A DNA stretch of 64,000 bases, from positions 2,783,001 through 2,847,000 of the forward strand of contig JAJGOT010000021.1 of NCBI GenBank assembly GCA_022457155.1, given 5' to 3'. The stretch is from Cladopsammia gracilis (taxonomy: Eukaryota; Cnidaria; Anthozoa; Scleractinia; Dendrophylliidae). Of this stretch, positions 1-10,385 are shown one piece after another; positions within the stretch are counted from its first letter, which is position 1; the number at the start of each line of letters is the position of its first letter. The position numbers and the translations under genes were made by a program. The notes under the pieces were generated by a model. The model had not been told where the DNA came from, made no database searches, and worked only from the letters and a program-made list of their open reading frames with translations.

Positions 1-890
1 GCTACGAACAAAGTATTTATCGCAAAAAATAGTTCCTTTGAGATAAAGCCTTTCTCAGAATTGCAAAGACTACAAAAGAATTTTATCTATCGTTTGCGAA
101 CTTAAAATGATATCTTTTCAACAGTTTGTTGGGATACGAAGTAGAGACACAAGCATGTTGTGCGACCTTTTAAATAACAGCGATCAACACACATCCAGTT
201 CCATTATTAGTTCATCAGAATATTAAACTTACCCGAACCTTGAATTCCGTGTATGATTTAAGAAACTTCTGCACTCCATTGTTGTGTTTTGAATATCTGA
301 GCCTTGTAGATCATGTCATAGCGTTATTTACTCCAAATTTGTTAAAACAACAGTCGCTAAATGATCATGACAGTTCGAAAGTTTCCCAGTTTCCCACAAT
401 GTGTTGCAAAGAGATTGCGTGACGAGTAGCACACTGGACTTTGCTTCCTGTGGCGAAAGGTTCATTGACTGGTCCCTCCTGACCTGGCGTTCTTATTGTA
501 TTGGTCAAGGGAAGAACATTACCGTGGAAAAGGCTTCAGGTCAGTGTCATTTATAAAGTGGGGTGTGGGTCCTTCAGTTGTAGAACTTGAAGCGCTAGTG
601 GGGTCTGAGTGCATGCCTTCTATATTGATTTTTGTCAGACTCGGGAGGCTCGAAAGTGCTTTTTACTACATCATTCAATACGAGATATTTTCAAAAAAAA
701 AAATAATGAAATTCAAAGATATCTTTTTTTTTTCTGATAAGCCAGACATTTCAGTCACAGTAACTTCCGTTGTGATTGGAAATGTCTTATAATAAAGTAT
801 CTTCACTTCGTTTTGGTACACTTTCATTTAATGTTCAAATCGTTTTTAGGTATATTTACTAGATAAATATGCAACTCATTTATGGAGGGG

Positions 891-2710
891 TGTTGAAGCC
901 ACAAATGTAATAATTGACCACAAATGTAATAAAGCCCTCAAATGTAATAAGGACTGACCACAAATGTAATAAAGCCCTCAAACGTAATACGGTCTGACCA
1001 CAAATGTAATAAAGCCCTCAAATGTAATACGAATTGACCACAAATGTAATAATGGATTTTACCGTGCATTCTTCAGTTTGCACAACAGAGTTACTAGCCT
1101 TAAGTTGTGAGGACCAGGATTTCGCCAGTCATGCGTATAACCAAACTTGGACAAACTGAATTGTCTATGTAGTGTGTTGGACGTCATCTGTCATTTACGT
1201 GACCAAACCTGAAGTTGCTATTATCTCAACTAAACATTTTTGAGACTCCGAGACTCCGAGACAGAAAAAACACCAGCCAAATGAGACTTTGAGACTTAAA
1301 ACAAAAACGGCCGAGATTTCGAGACCAAAATTTTCCGAGACCCACGATTTTGATGGTACCATTCGCCACCCCTCAATCAGAAGCTTGAACTAACAATTTC
1401 AACAGCAAACATGGCATTCCTACAACAAAAAATTTCAACGTCTTCGTCAACAATAGCAGTGTGCACCGCCGAATTTAATATAAACTTTTGGTCCAAACAA
1501 GGTACGGTACTAGTCTGAGGCAGGGGTACTGAAGACGGATGTGTGAGCTTGTCAAGTGCGCCAGGCAATACCGATTATCTCAAACCAGCCAAGCGGTGCT
1601 AGATTAAGTTTAAGCCACGCCATATGCTTCTTCGGGGAATTAATAATTTCTTTAAGGCGAACTAGAGAAGGGCTTTATTACATTTGTGGTCAATCCTTAT
1701 TACATTTGAGGGCTTTATTGCATTTGTGGTCAATTATTACATTTGTGGCTTCAATGTTGAAGCCACAAATGTAATAATTGACCACAAATGCAATAAAGCC
1801 CTCAAATGTAATAAGGATTGACCACAAATGTGAATGACAGATGACGTCCAACACACCACATACCTTATTACATGAAATTTTCGCGACACGTTAATTTCGC
1901 GATTTTGAGGTTCGCATATTTCGCGACACCTTAATTTCGCGATTTTGCGAAAATTTTGCATTTTGACTCACTTTAATTTCGCGTTTTTGAGTGAGACACA
2001 CTATTTTTTTGTCAATGCTATTTAACATGTCCCTGAATTTGATCAAACAACTTAATCCACAATGTCCAAATAAACAGAAACGCAACTGATTATATAAACA
2101 GTAACAAGAAAGATGTTCTCACAGTGTATACAAGGCACGGTTTGTAGTTCATGCTTGAAGGACCAGAACATTACCATAGAATAGTTTAAAATGATTGTTA
2201 TAAACGTGTGTAATGGTAATAAAGTCGTTTTTTTAATTATTGACATAATGCGCGTCACTTAATTTTCGCGTCATGTTATTTTCGCGACATTTAATTTTCG
2301 CGTCACTTAAATTTCGCGAATTTTTTTAAATCGCGAAATTCGCGAAATGAACGTGTCGCGAAAATTTCATGTAATAAGGTAGATAAAATAAGGTTAGTCC
2401 AAGTTTGGTTGTCCGAGAAAGATAATGCATGACTGGCGAAATCCTGGTCCTCACAACTTAGGGCTGGTAACCCTGTTGTGCAAACTGAAGAACGCACGGT
2501 AAAATCCGTTATTACATTTGTGGTCAATTCGTATTACATTTGAGGGCTTTATTACATTTGTGGTCAATTCGTATTACATTTGAGGGCTTTATTACATTTG
2601 TGGTCAATTCGTATTACATTTGAGGGCTTTATTACATTTGTGGTCATTCCTTATTACATTTGAGGGCTTTATTACATTTGTGGTCACTTATTACATTTGT
2701 GGCTTCAACA
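891..2710. mobile_element. Insertion of two adjacent minisatellite-ended elements with 5-bp TSD
   Basis: The ends are TGTTGAAGCCAC and its complement, flanked by AGGGG at 886-890 and 2711-2715. The empty site is preserved in copy 2 near 8645-8655, so insertion and target duplication are directly visible. An internal junction at ~1754/1755 (GGCTTCAA then TGTTGAAGCC) shows two family members head to tail or nested. Each end carries ~40-bp tandem units built from CCACAAATGTAATAAAGCCC and CTCAAATGTAATA (about 892-1055, 1677-1836 and 2508-2708). The two members share a unique core in opposite orientation (about 1060-1160 versus 2395-2500). No coding capacity was seen. Confidence 0.85.
1863..2379. 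mobile_element. MITE with TTTCGCGA-rich ends, TA target duplication
   Basis: The 517-bp element starts CCTTATTACATGAAATTTTC, ends with the complement of that sequence, and is flanked by TA on both sides (1861-1862, 2380-2381). Subterminal TTAATTTCGCGA units repeat near both ends. It is nested inside the right member of the 891-2710 pair, making it the innermost layer here. There is no ORF of note. The TA duplication fits the Tc1/mariner-type integration class, but no transposase supports that. Confidence 0.7.
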
Positions 2711-3299
2711 AGGGGTCGTGATTTTGGGACTCCTGATCTAGAACGGGGTATCCATTTTAGAGGCGTTCCCTAGAACGCAGTATAATATTTCGAACGCACG
2801 AAAGCTTCAGATTATCAGGAGCCATTTTTTCTAGATTTTTTCTAGGAGCCATTTTTTCTTGACCTATTGCTAGAACGGCGTATCATTTTGAGTGCAAATT
2901 CTTTCTAAAATGGGGTCCAAATTTGGAGACCCGGGCGGCACATACCCACCCAAAATATACCCGAGTAGCCCACCCCCCCCCCCACCCCCCCCCCCCCTCC
3001 GGAAACACACTGCGCTTTATTCTGCTAGGAAGTTATGTTTTCAATACTCTTTTCACGGGCATGACAGATGTGAGCTACAGCTGGCTGTCAGTTTTGTTTT
3101 CAGCTGGTGGGTTTAAAGCTGTTTCTGTGACATCTCCACCGCAAGTTACAGTCTTAACAGCCATGTCCGAGGACAAGGAGCCGTCTTGAACGTCCAATAT
3201 CCAATGTAGTTTCATGCCCCCAGGAAGGCTGCATCAAAGTGTTTCAACTGTCGTCCGCCCTGGAACGCCATCTGTCGTTAGAAGCCTGACCGGAGAGGC

Positions 3300-3950
3300 A
3301 CACCCCAATGGACCTGGCCAAACAACAGTATGCCACCCTCCTCAGCGAAGGGGATGCCTTTCTCCCTTTCTTTGCAAGTCTGAAGCTCAGTTACCAGCTT
3401 AAGCCAAGGCCAAAGCCTCAAGGAGGGCTGGGCGCTAAAGGAAACGAAAAAGCCCTTGCTATCGATTCAACGAAAAGCAGAAAGCCTACCTGGAGGTTAT
3501 TTTAATATTGGCCAGGAAGGTCGACCCGAATGTAGTCGCAAAAGAAATGCGCCCGGTGACCGGTGCACAGACGGGAAATGTTGTTTAGCGTTTCTGAGTT
3601 CCTCACTCCCCAGCAGGTGTCATCTTTTTTTCTTTCGCGGCTGGCAACGAAGCTACCTCAGCAGCAAATTGACGTGACGTCACAAAATGCTCTTGAGGCA
3701 GATGAGCAAAAAAAAAAATGAAAATGAGCAAATCATTTTTTCCATGGCAAGAGCAACTGTGCTTTCCACTCTGCACATCCTCCACCCAATTGTTGTTGAC
3801 CAGTATGACATATGTGCCTTGGTCAACAACAAATCAGAATTCCAGAAAACGAAGGTGGCGATGTTACAGCATCTCTGTAAAAGTCTGGAGATAGAAGTAC
3901 GAGTACCGGCAGTGAAGAGAAAAGCGCCATAATTATATGGCCCTCCTTGA
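3300..3950 (+). pseudogene. Decayed coding remnant inside transposon copy 1 (KQKAYLEV...EFLTPQQ type)
   Basis: Read across two frames, this stretch gives a recognisable protein remnant: a KQKAYLEV segment, VDPNVVAKEMR, then (after a stop and frame change) SEFLTPQQVSSFF, and further on KSLEIEVRVPAVKRKAP. This resembles the C-terminal part of poorly characterised proteins that recur in fish and invertebrate gene predictions and are probably transposon-associated; that link is from memory, not a search. Copy 2 carries the same remnant with slightly different breaks (from ~9222), where the Polinton interrupts it just before the KRKAP segment. Stops and frame changes make it non-functional. Function unknown. 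Confidence 0.4.
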
Positions 3951-5067
3951 AGAACTTGTGGATAGCTGCCCTTGTAAAGCTAGAAAATGAAGGACCAATG
4001 TAATACAAGAATGCTTTCAGTTAGTTTTTCTTGTAAGAAGACTAAAGAAGCCTTGTGTGGTTAGCCTAGTGGCATAGGTGTGGTCCCATACAGCTTGTAA
4101 TTAATGTTCTATATCTTTTTATACTAAGAAGTTCGGAAGTAGCCTGCCTCAATTTGTCTGAGCATGAATTTTTTCCGTCTTGAGGTTGTGCAAGAATATT
4201 TTTCGGGATTGTTCGACACTTTGTTTTCTTTGGCACACTGTGCATGAAACAGCAAGATTGACCAGAACTTTTCTCCCAAGGGAGCAAAGTTTTTCCGAAA
4301 TTCCAGTGCGCTACGCGTCACGCAATATCTTTTTAACACATTGAGGAATGCTATTTAGCCACTGTTGTTTTATCAGATTTGGAGTAAATAACGCTATGAT
4401 ATGATCTACAAGGCTCAGATGTTCCAAACACAACAATGGTGTGCAGAATTGTCTTAGCTTTATCATACATACAATGCAAGGCTCGGGTAAGTTTAATTTT
4501 TCTGATGTTTCGGTTTTCGAAAGAACTATTAACGGAATGCGGGTGTGTGTTGATCGCTGCTATTTATAAGGTCTCACAACGTGCTTGTGTCTTTACTTCG
4601 TATCCCAACAAACTGTTGAAAAGATATCATTTAAGTTAGCAAACGATAGATAAAATTCTTCTGTAGTCTTTGCTATTCTGAGAAAGGGTTTATCTTAAAG
4701 AAACTACTTTTTGCGATAAACACTTTGTTCGTAGCGTCGGCGCTAGTTCGTGTCACAAGTTCTCATGGTGTTAAACTACCCTTCAGATTTTGGTCTCTCG
4801 ACGGGGCACTTTTAAAGTGCCGCCAGAAATATTTCAGCACAGTAAACAACAGAAGTTGTGCTGCAAGATTGTCGTGATTTCGTGTTCAAACTCCACGTAC
4901 CAATTGGGTTCCCGTGGTGTTGAAATTGGTTGAAATTTGCTTATTTTTAAAAAGAGAAGAAATAATGTTTCTTCTAACGGCCGAAATATTTTCATTTCAA
5001 CAGCTAATCCAAAGTAAATTACTGTAGTGTGAAGAACAAGATCGTGTTTATGATGTGGCCACATTCT

Positions 5068-5362
5068 ATTACTGCGCCTTTCAATAACATGCGGAATTTG
5101 AAATTCAAATCTCTACCAAGGGTTGCGTTATTCCCTGCCGTCAATCATAATTAATACGAAAGCCAACGGACCAGTAAAAAAGAAACAAACAAAATGGATC
5201 GAAATCTACCAATCATAATGCACGGACGTGACCTTTTGAACTCATTGAAGTGAAGATCTGTTTCCTGAGAGGTAAGCTAAGACGATTGACGGCAGTGTAA
5301 AACGCAACCGTTGGTGAAAATTTGAATTTCAAATTCCGCATGTTATTGAAAGGCGCAGTAAT
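5068..5362. mobile_element. MITE with ~75-bp inverted repeats
   Basis: ATTACTGCGCCTTTCAATAA at the left is mirrored at the right end. The arms extend through ACATGCGGAATTTGAAATTC and into the GGTTGCGTT and GACGGCA segments. No clear target duplication or coding sequence. Confidence 0.7.
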
Positions 5363-5604
5363 ATATTACATCGCGTTTTCCTGTACGAGCGAGAAGAAAG
5401 TGTTTAATTTTTCGACAGTTTCACAACTGATGGGCCGCCGATTTGTCTTTTTTCAAACTTTGCCCGTTTTCGAAAAAAATAATAGCCGTTACATTTTTTA
5501 ATGTTATTTTTGAAAAATACATCACTATATAGATTATTTGGCCAAAATGTGAAGAAATCCGAAATTTTGTGACTGACGCCCTATTTTCGAAAATTTCAGA
5601 CATG

Positions 5605-6945
5605 CATTAAGGTGGCCCGCGGCTATTTAAGGGCGTGGAGGTTCCCTTTTATAAATCGAATTTTCGGCATGTAAGCGTTAACCGATTTTTGTAAGTTTTG
5701 GTAGGGCGATAAAGGAATCTTCAAATTATACAGGACTTTAAATTTTAGTGCATATAAGATAACCGATTAAAAGTTACCAGCGTTTATAGAAAACCCAGTT
5801 TTTTAAGAAAATGTGAATATTTTCATAAAACGACATATTTTTTTCTAATTAAGCTCAATAAGTTCCAAGACTTCAAGCTTTACTGTGAGCAATTTTCCAC
5901 AAAATCGGCTGGACAGAAATTACTGCACAGTCGAATGCTGAAGTTAAGCTTCCAAATGTTATGCTTGCGTATGTGCCTCAGCTGTTGCAAGAACACTAAA
6001 ATAAGGCTACAATCGCACCCTCTTAACAACCGAAAACTTTGCTGAATAACCGGAAAAGATCGGAAGTTCCCAGCAAAAACTATAAGCAAAGAAATAACAA
6101 GACGTTTATAGTGCGTAATTTATGAATTTCCAGAAATTCAAGTTTGTTCGACTCGTGAAAAAACTCCCGATTTGTTTTCTGGTATTTTTAAGTATGATAA
6201 CATTCAGTATATGTACAAACGGCCTTGCCTAGTTTCATGTGCTCGACGAAATATGGCGAATTTGGGTTGTCATGTTTGCTACTTCAGTCTTCCATTTTCT
6301 AAATGCTTTGAAAACCCCTCGTGTTCCGTAAATTATTTAAAGTTGCCGCATTCTGAGATTATTTGCCACTTGGGAATCACCGATCATCGTTAATACAATA
6401 GGCCATTTGCACGATTGTAGTCAATGACTACAATCGTGAATGCAATACAATAGTCAATGACTACAATCGTGCAAATGGCCTATTGTATTAACGATGATCG
6501 GTGATTCCCAAGTGGCAAATAATCTCATAATGCGGCAACTTTGAATAATTTACGGAACACGAGGGGTTTTCAAAGCTTTTAGAAAATGGAAGACTGAAGT
6601 AGAAAACTTGACGACCCAAATTCGCCGAGTTTCGTCGAGACTATACACATGAAACTAGGCAAGGCCCTATGTACATATACTGAATGTTATCATGCTTAAA
6701 AATACCAGAAAACAAATCGGGAGTTTTTTCACGAATCCAACAAACTTGAATTTCTTGAAATTCATAAATTACGCACTATAAACATCTTGTTCTTTCTTTG
6801 CTTATACTTTTTGCTGGGAACTTCCGATCTTTTCCGGATATTCAGCAAAGTTTTCGGTTGCATCAAGCTTTCCAGTAAGAGGGTGTGACCATAGCCTTAC
6901 TTTAGCGTTCTTGCAACAGCTGAGGCAAAAATTATTTGCAACTTC
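5605..6945. mobile_element. Giant fold-back element
   Basis: The left arm (~5605-6425) and right arm (~6480-6930, truncated) are complementary over hundreds of bases. The hinge at 6404-6480 is itself palindromic (CAATAGGCCATTTGC, ACGATTGTAGTCAATGACTA and complements). A second copy of the hinge plus the full right arm lies at 35283-36155, directly after the second long-TIR transposon copy. No ORF is credible in either arm. Confidence 0.75.
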
Positions 6946-7195
6946 CGCGTAAAATCCAAGATGGTAGCCATCTTGGCGGCCATTTTGGATGACTTCAAGG
7001 ACCCCAACAGCGTCATTACCCATAATATTAACCTTGTCTTGTAGAAAATCTCCCAGGCTGTCTATTAGAGGTAAAATATTTCCCAAATGTTGCAACACCG
7101 CGAAAATCCAAGAGAGGGGTGGCAACCACCCTTCCCCCCAGCCTCTCTTGTACCACGGTCGGGGTATAAGTTTCAGTCTACGCCCAAATCCAACC
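6944..7195 (-). mobile_element. Partial copy of the piggyBac-like MITE seen at 59451-59752
   Basis: Read on the minus strand, this shows in order: CCGTGGTACAAG, a pyrimidine/purine-rich block, TAATAGACAGCCTG, GTCATCCAAAATGGCCGC and ATCTTGGATTTTAC. These same blocks occur in the same order in the TTAA-flanked element at 59451. No TTAA ends are visible here, so it is truncated or diverged. Confidence 0.55.
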
Positions 7196-7218
7196 AAACT
7201 TAATACTATTGTTCTTCT

Positions 7219-7228
7219 TAGTAGTAGT

Positions 7229-7326
<98 letters not shown>
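7219..7326. repeat. (AGT)n/(AGC)n trinucleotide microsatellite
   Basis: About 36 trinucleotide units, AGT at both ends with an AGC block near the left. Apparent poly-Ser and poly-Val frames across it are artefacts of the repeat. Confidence 0.95.
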
Positions 7327-7384
7327 ATCCTTTATTTAAACACGATCAAGCATTTTTCAACACGATTTTTTCGATCTGTTTTAG

Positions 7385-7456
7385 GAACCTGTCAAATAAC
7401 AAAATAGAACACCTGCCTGCAGACGTTTTTAACAATGTCACTAAACTGGAAGAACT
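7385..7456 (+). CDS. Single leucine-rich-repeat exon (72 nt, host gene)
   Basis: The exon is bounded by a splice acceptor (CGATCTGTTTTAG just upstream) and a strong donor (GTAAGT at 7457). It is exactly 72 nt, starts and ends in the same phase, and encodes one canonical LRR of 24 residues (NLSNNKIEHLPADVFNN then VTKLEEL). Phase-symmetric 72-nt exons each coding one repeat are the hallmark of LRR-receptor ectodomain genes of the LGR/relaxin-receptor kind. The LRR itself is certain; the gene family is inference. No neighbouring LRR exon lies in the window, and both flanks are transposon-filled. It may therefore be one exon of a gene with very long introns, or an isolated relic. Confidence 0.65.
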
Positions 7457-7732
7457 GTAAGTAGCCCGCATCATTTACGCAGATTTGCTAAACTATTAAC
7501 GAGGAATTCTGTAGTACCACAAATACGGTTTGAAAATTTTCATAATTTCTTGAAAAATTAAAAACCTATGAACTTACAGGCTTTTGTTCACAGGTTTGAG
7601 AATTTTTGTAAAAATCTACCTTAAACTCAGTATTTACAAAGAAATGTATGACAGGGGGCAACGCTTGACCCCTGCATACATTTCTATGTAAATGTTTGCA
7701 AATGTCGACTTTCGCATTTTGTTTGACACTGA

Positions 7733-9826
7733 ATGAGAACTTGTGACACGAACCCGGCGCCGACGCTACGAACAAAGTATTTATCGCAAAAAATAGTTCC
7801 TTTGAGATAAAGCCTTTCTCAGAATTGCAAAGACTACAGAATAATTTTATCTATCGTTTGCTAACTTAAAATGACATATCTTTTCAACAGTCTGTTGGGA
7901 TACGAAGTAGAGACACAAGCATGTTGTGCGACCTTTTAAATAACAGCGATCAACACACACCCGCTTCCATTAATAGTTCATCAGAATATTAAACTTACCC
8001 GAACCTTGAATTCCGTGTATGATTTAAGAAACTTCTGCACTCCATTGTTGTATTTTGAATATCTGTGCCTTGTAGATCACGTCATAGCGTTATTTACTCC
8101 AAATTTGTTAAAACAACTAAATGATCATGACAGTTCGAAAGTTTCCCAGTTTCCCACAATGTGTTGCAAAGAGATTGCGTGACGAGTAGCACACTGGACT
8201 TTGCTTCCTGTGGCGAAAGGTTCATTGACTGGTCCCTCCTGACCTGGCGTTCTTATTGTATTGGTCAAGGGAAGAACATTACCGTGGAAAAGGCTTCAGG
8301 TCAGTGTCATTTATAAAGTGGGGTGTGGGTCCTTTAGTTGTAGAACTTGAAGCTCTAGTGGGTTCTGAGTGCATGCCTTCTATATTGATTTTTGTCAGAC
8401 TCGGGAGGCTCGAAAGTGCTTTTTACATTCATCATTCAATACGAGATATTTTCGAAAAAAATAATGAAATTCAAAGATATTTTTTCTGATAAGCCAGACA
8501 TTTCAGACATTTCAGTCACAGTAACTTCCGTTGTGATTGGAAATGTCTTATAATAAAGTATCTTCACTTCGTTTTGGTACACTTTCATTTAATGTCCAAA
8601 TCGTTTTTAGGTATATTTACTAGATAAATATACAACTCATTTATGGAGGGGTCGTGATTTTGGGACTTCTGATCTAGAACGGGGTATCCATTTTAGAGGC
8701 GTTCCCTAGAACGCAGTATAATATTTCGAACGCGCGAAAGCTTCAGATTATCAGGAGCCATTTTTTCTAGATTTTTTCTAGGAGTCATTTTTTCTTGACC
8801 TATTGCTAGAACGGCGTATCATTTTGAGTGCAAATTCTTTCTAAAACGGGGTCCAAATTTGGAGACCCGGGCGGCACATATCCACACAAAATATACCCGA
8901 GTAGACCCCCCCCCCCCCCTCCGGAAACACACTGCGCTTTATTCTGCTAGGAAGTTATGTTTTCAATACTCTATTCACGGGAATGACAGATGTGAGCTAC
9001 AGCTGGCTGTCAGTTTTGTTTTCAGCTGGTGGGTTTAAAGCTGTTTCTGTGACATCTCCACCGCAAGTTACAGTCTTAACAGCCATGTCCGAGGACAAGG
9101 AGCCGTCTAGAACGTCCAATATCCAATGTAGTTTCATGCCCCCAGGAAGGCTGCATCAAAGTGTTTCAACTGTCGTCCGCCCTGGAACGCCATCTGTCGT
9201 TAGAAACCTGACCGGAGAGGCACACCCCAATGGACCTGGCCAAACAACAGTATGTCACCCTCCTCAGCGAAGGGGATGCCTTTCTCCCTTTCTTTGCAAG
9301 TCTGAAGCTCAGTTACCAGCTTAAGCCAAGGCCAAAGCCTCAAGGAGGGCTGGGCGCTAAAGGAAACGAAAAAGCCCTTGTTATCTATTCAACGAAAAGC
9401 AGAAAGCCTACCTGGAGGTTATTTTAATATTGGCCAGGAAGGTCGACCCGAATGTAGTCGCAAAAGAAATGCGCCCGGTGACCGGTGCACTGACGGGATA
9501 ATGTTGTTTGGCGTTTCTGAGTTCCTCACTCCCCAGCAGGTGTCATCTTTTTTTCTTTCGCGGCTGGCAACGAAGCTACCTCAGCAGCAAATTGACGTGA
9601 CGTCACAAAATGCTCTTGAGGCAGATGAGCAAAAAAAAAAATGAAAATGAGCAAATCATTTTCTCCATGGCAAGAGCAACTGTGCTTTCCACTCTGCACA
9701 TCCTCCACCCAATTGTTGTTGACCAGTATGACATATGTGCCTTGGTCAACAACAAATCAGAATTCCAGAAAACGAAGGTGGCGATGTTACAGCATCTCTG
9801 TAAAAGTCTGGAAATAGAAGTACCAT
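7733..9826. mobile_element. Long-TIR DNA transposon copy 2, left part (interrupted by the Polinton)
   Basis: It begins ATGAGAACTTGTGACACGAAC and then follows copy 1 (positions 1 onward) almost identically. It lacks the 891-2710 insertion. At 9826 the homology to copy 1 stops, and it resumes at 34785, so the Polinton inserted into this copy. The coding remnant described at 3300-3950 is present at ~9222-9826. Confidence 0.85.
9821..9826. repeat. Left target-site duplication of the Polinton (TACCAT)
   Basis: TACCAT here pairs with TACCAG at 34785-34790, five of six bases matching. The uninterrupted sequence in copy 1 (AAGTACGAGTACCGG near 3897) shows the site before insertion and supports G as the original last base. 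A 6-bp duplication is what Polintons normally make. Confidence 0.8.
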
Positions 9827-10207
9827 AGTAATATTAGAGTTGGGGGCACCAGATCAAAAAAATATTTTTTTGATCTGATACCAACCCAACTCTATACTAC
9901 TTTCCATATGATGGTAACCAGTTTTTTGTTTCCATTTAATGTAAACCAGTTTTTGGAAAACTATATGTTTCCATAAAATAATTAAACTATATGTTTCCAT
10001 AAAATAATTAAACTATATATAATAAAAAAAAATGATTCGTTTATTTCATTGCGTGATTCCACATAATGGAATCCTTTGCGTGACACAATTCTCGGAAACA
10101 CAGGAAGTCGATGATGTCATACAATAGGGGGTTCCCCCAGGAAAATGAGTCATAATATTGCGTTTAAAGGTCATGAGACAGTCGTATGATTTTTTCAACC
10201 AATCAAA
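9827..10207 (+). repeat. Left terminal inverted repeat of the Polinton
   Basis: Matches the complement of 34401-34784 with few differences. The outermost ~75 bp are themselves an imperfect palindrome: AGTAATATTAGAGTTGGG against CCCAACTCTATACTACT, around a CAGATCAAAAAAATATT centre. Further in are two and a half direct repeats containing AACTATATGTTTCCATAAAA. Confidence 0.97.
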
Positions 10208-10385
10208 AGCTTCACATTTTCACTACACAATCTTGAAACGTTTCAGTGAAAAGTTATTAATTTGTGAAACTTTTCAGTGAAAGTCATTGTGAAGTTTAGA
10301 GAAGATGCCTTACTCTCTGAAAAGAAACAAATATCTTCTCCAAATTAATGAATACTGATATGTTAAAAGGTAAAGAAATATTATT

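Larger units (their letters stand above)
1..4766. mobile_element. Long-TIR DNA transposon, copy 1 (left end cut by window)
   Basis: The first ~430 bases are an imperfect inverted repeat of ~4305-4735: position 1 pairs with 4735, and both arms carry the CTACGAACAAAGT block. The outermost segment, ending in GTGTCACAAGTTCTCAT at 4766, matches the start of a second copy at 7733. The core between the arms is shared with copy 2 almost base for base. Copy 1 additionally holds a 1.8-kb insertion at 891-2710 that copy 2 lacks. No intact transposase is visible, so the element looks non-autonomous or decayed. The superfamily cannot be assigned from what is seen. Confidence 0.75.

Noticed and set aside
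891..1060. CRISPR-like regular repeats
   Set aside because: The would-be spacers are themselves repeated, the units sit in transposon ends in a eukaryotic context, and no cas genes are present. The same applies to 18115-18275 and 48840-49110.
7209..7339. Poly-Ser and poly-Val reading frames
   Set aside because: Produced entirely by the AGT/AGC microsatellite.
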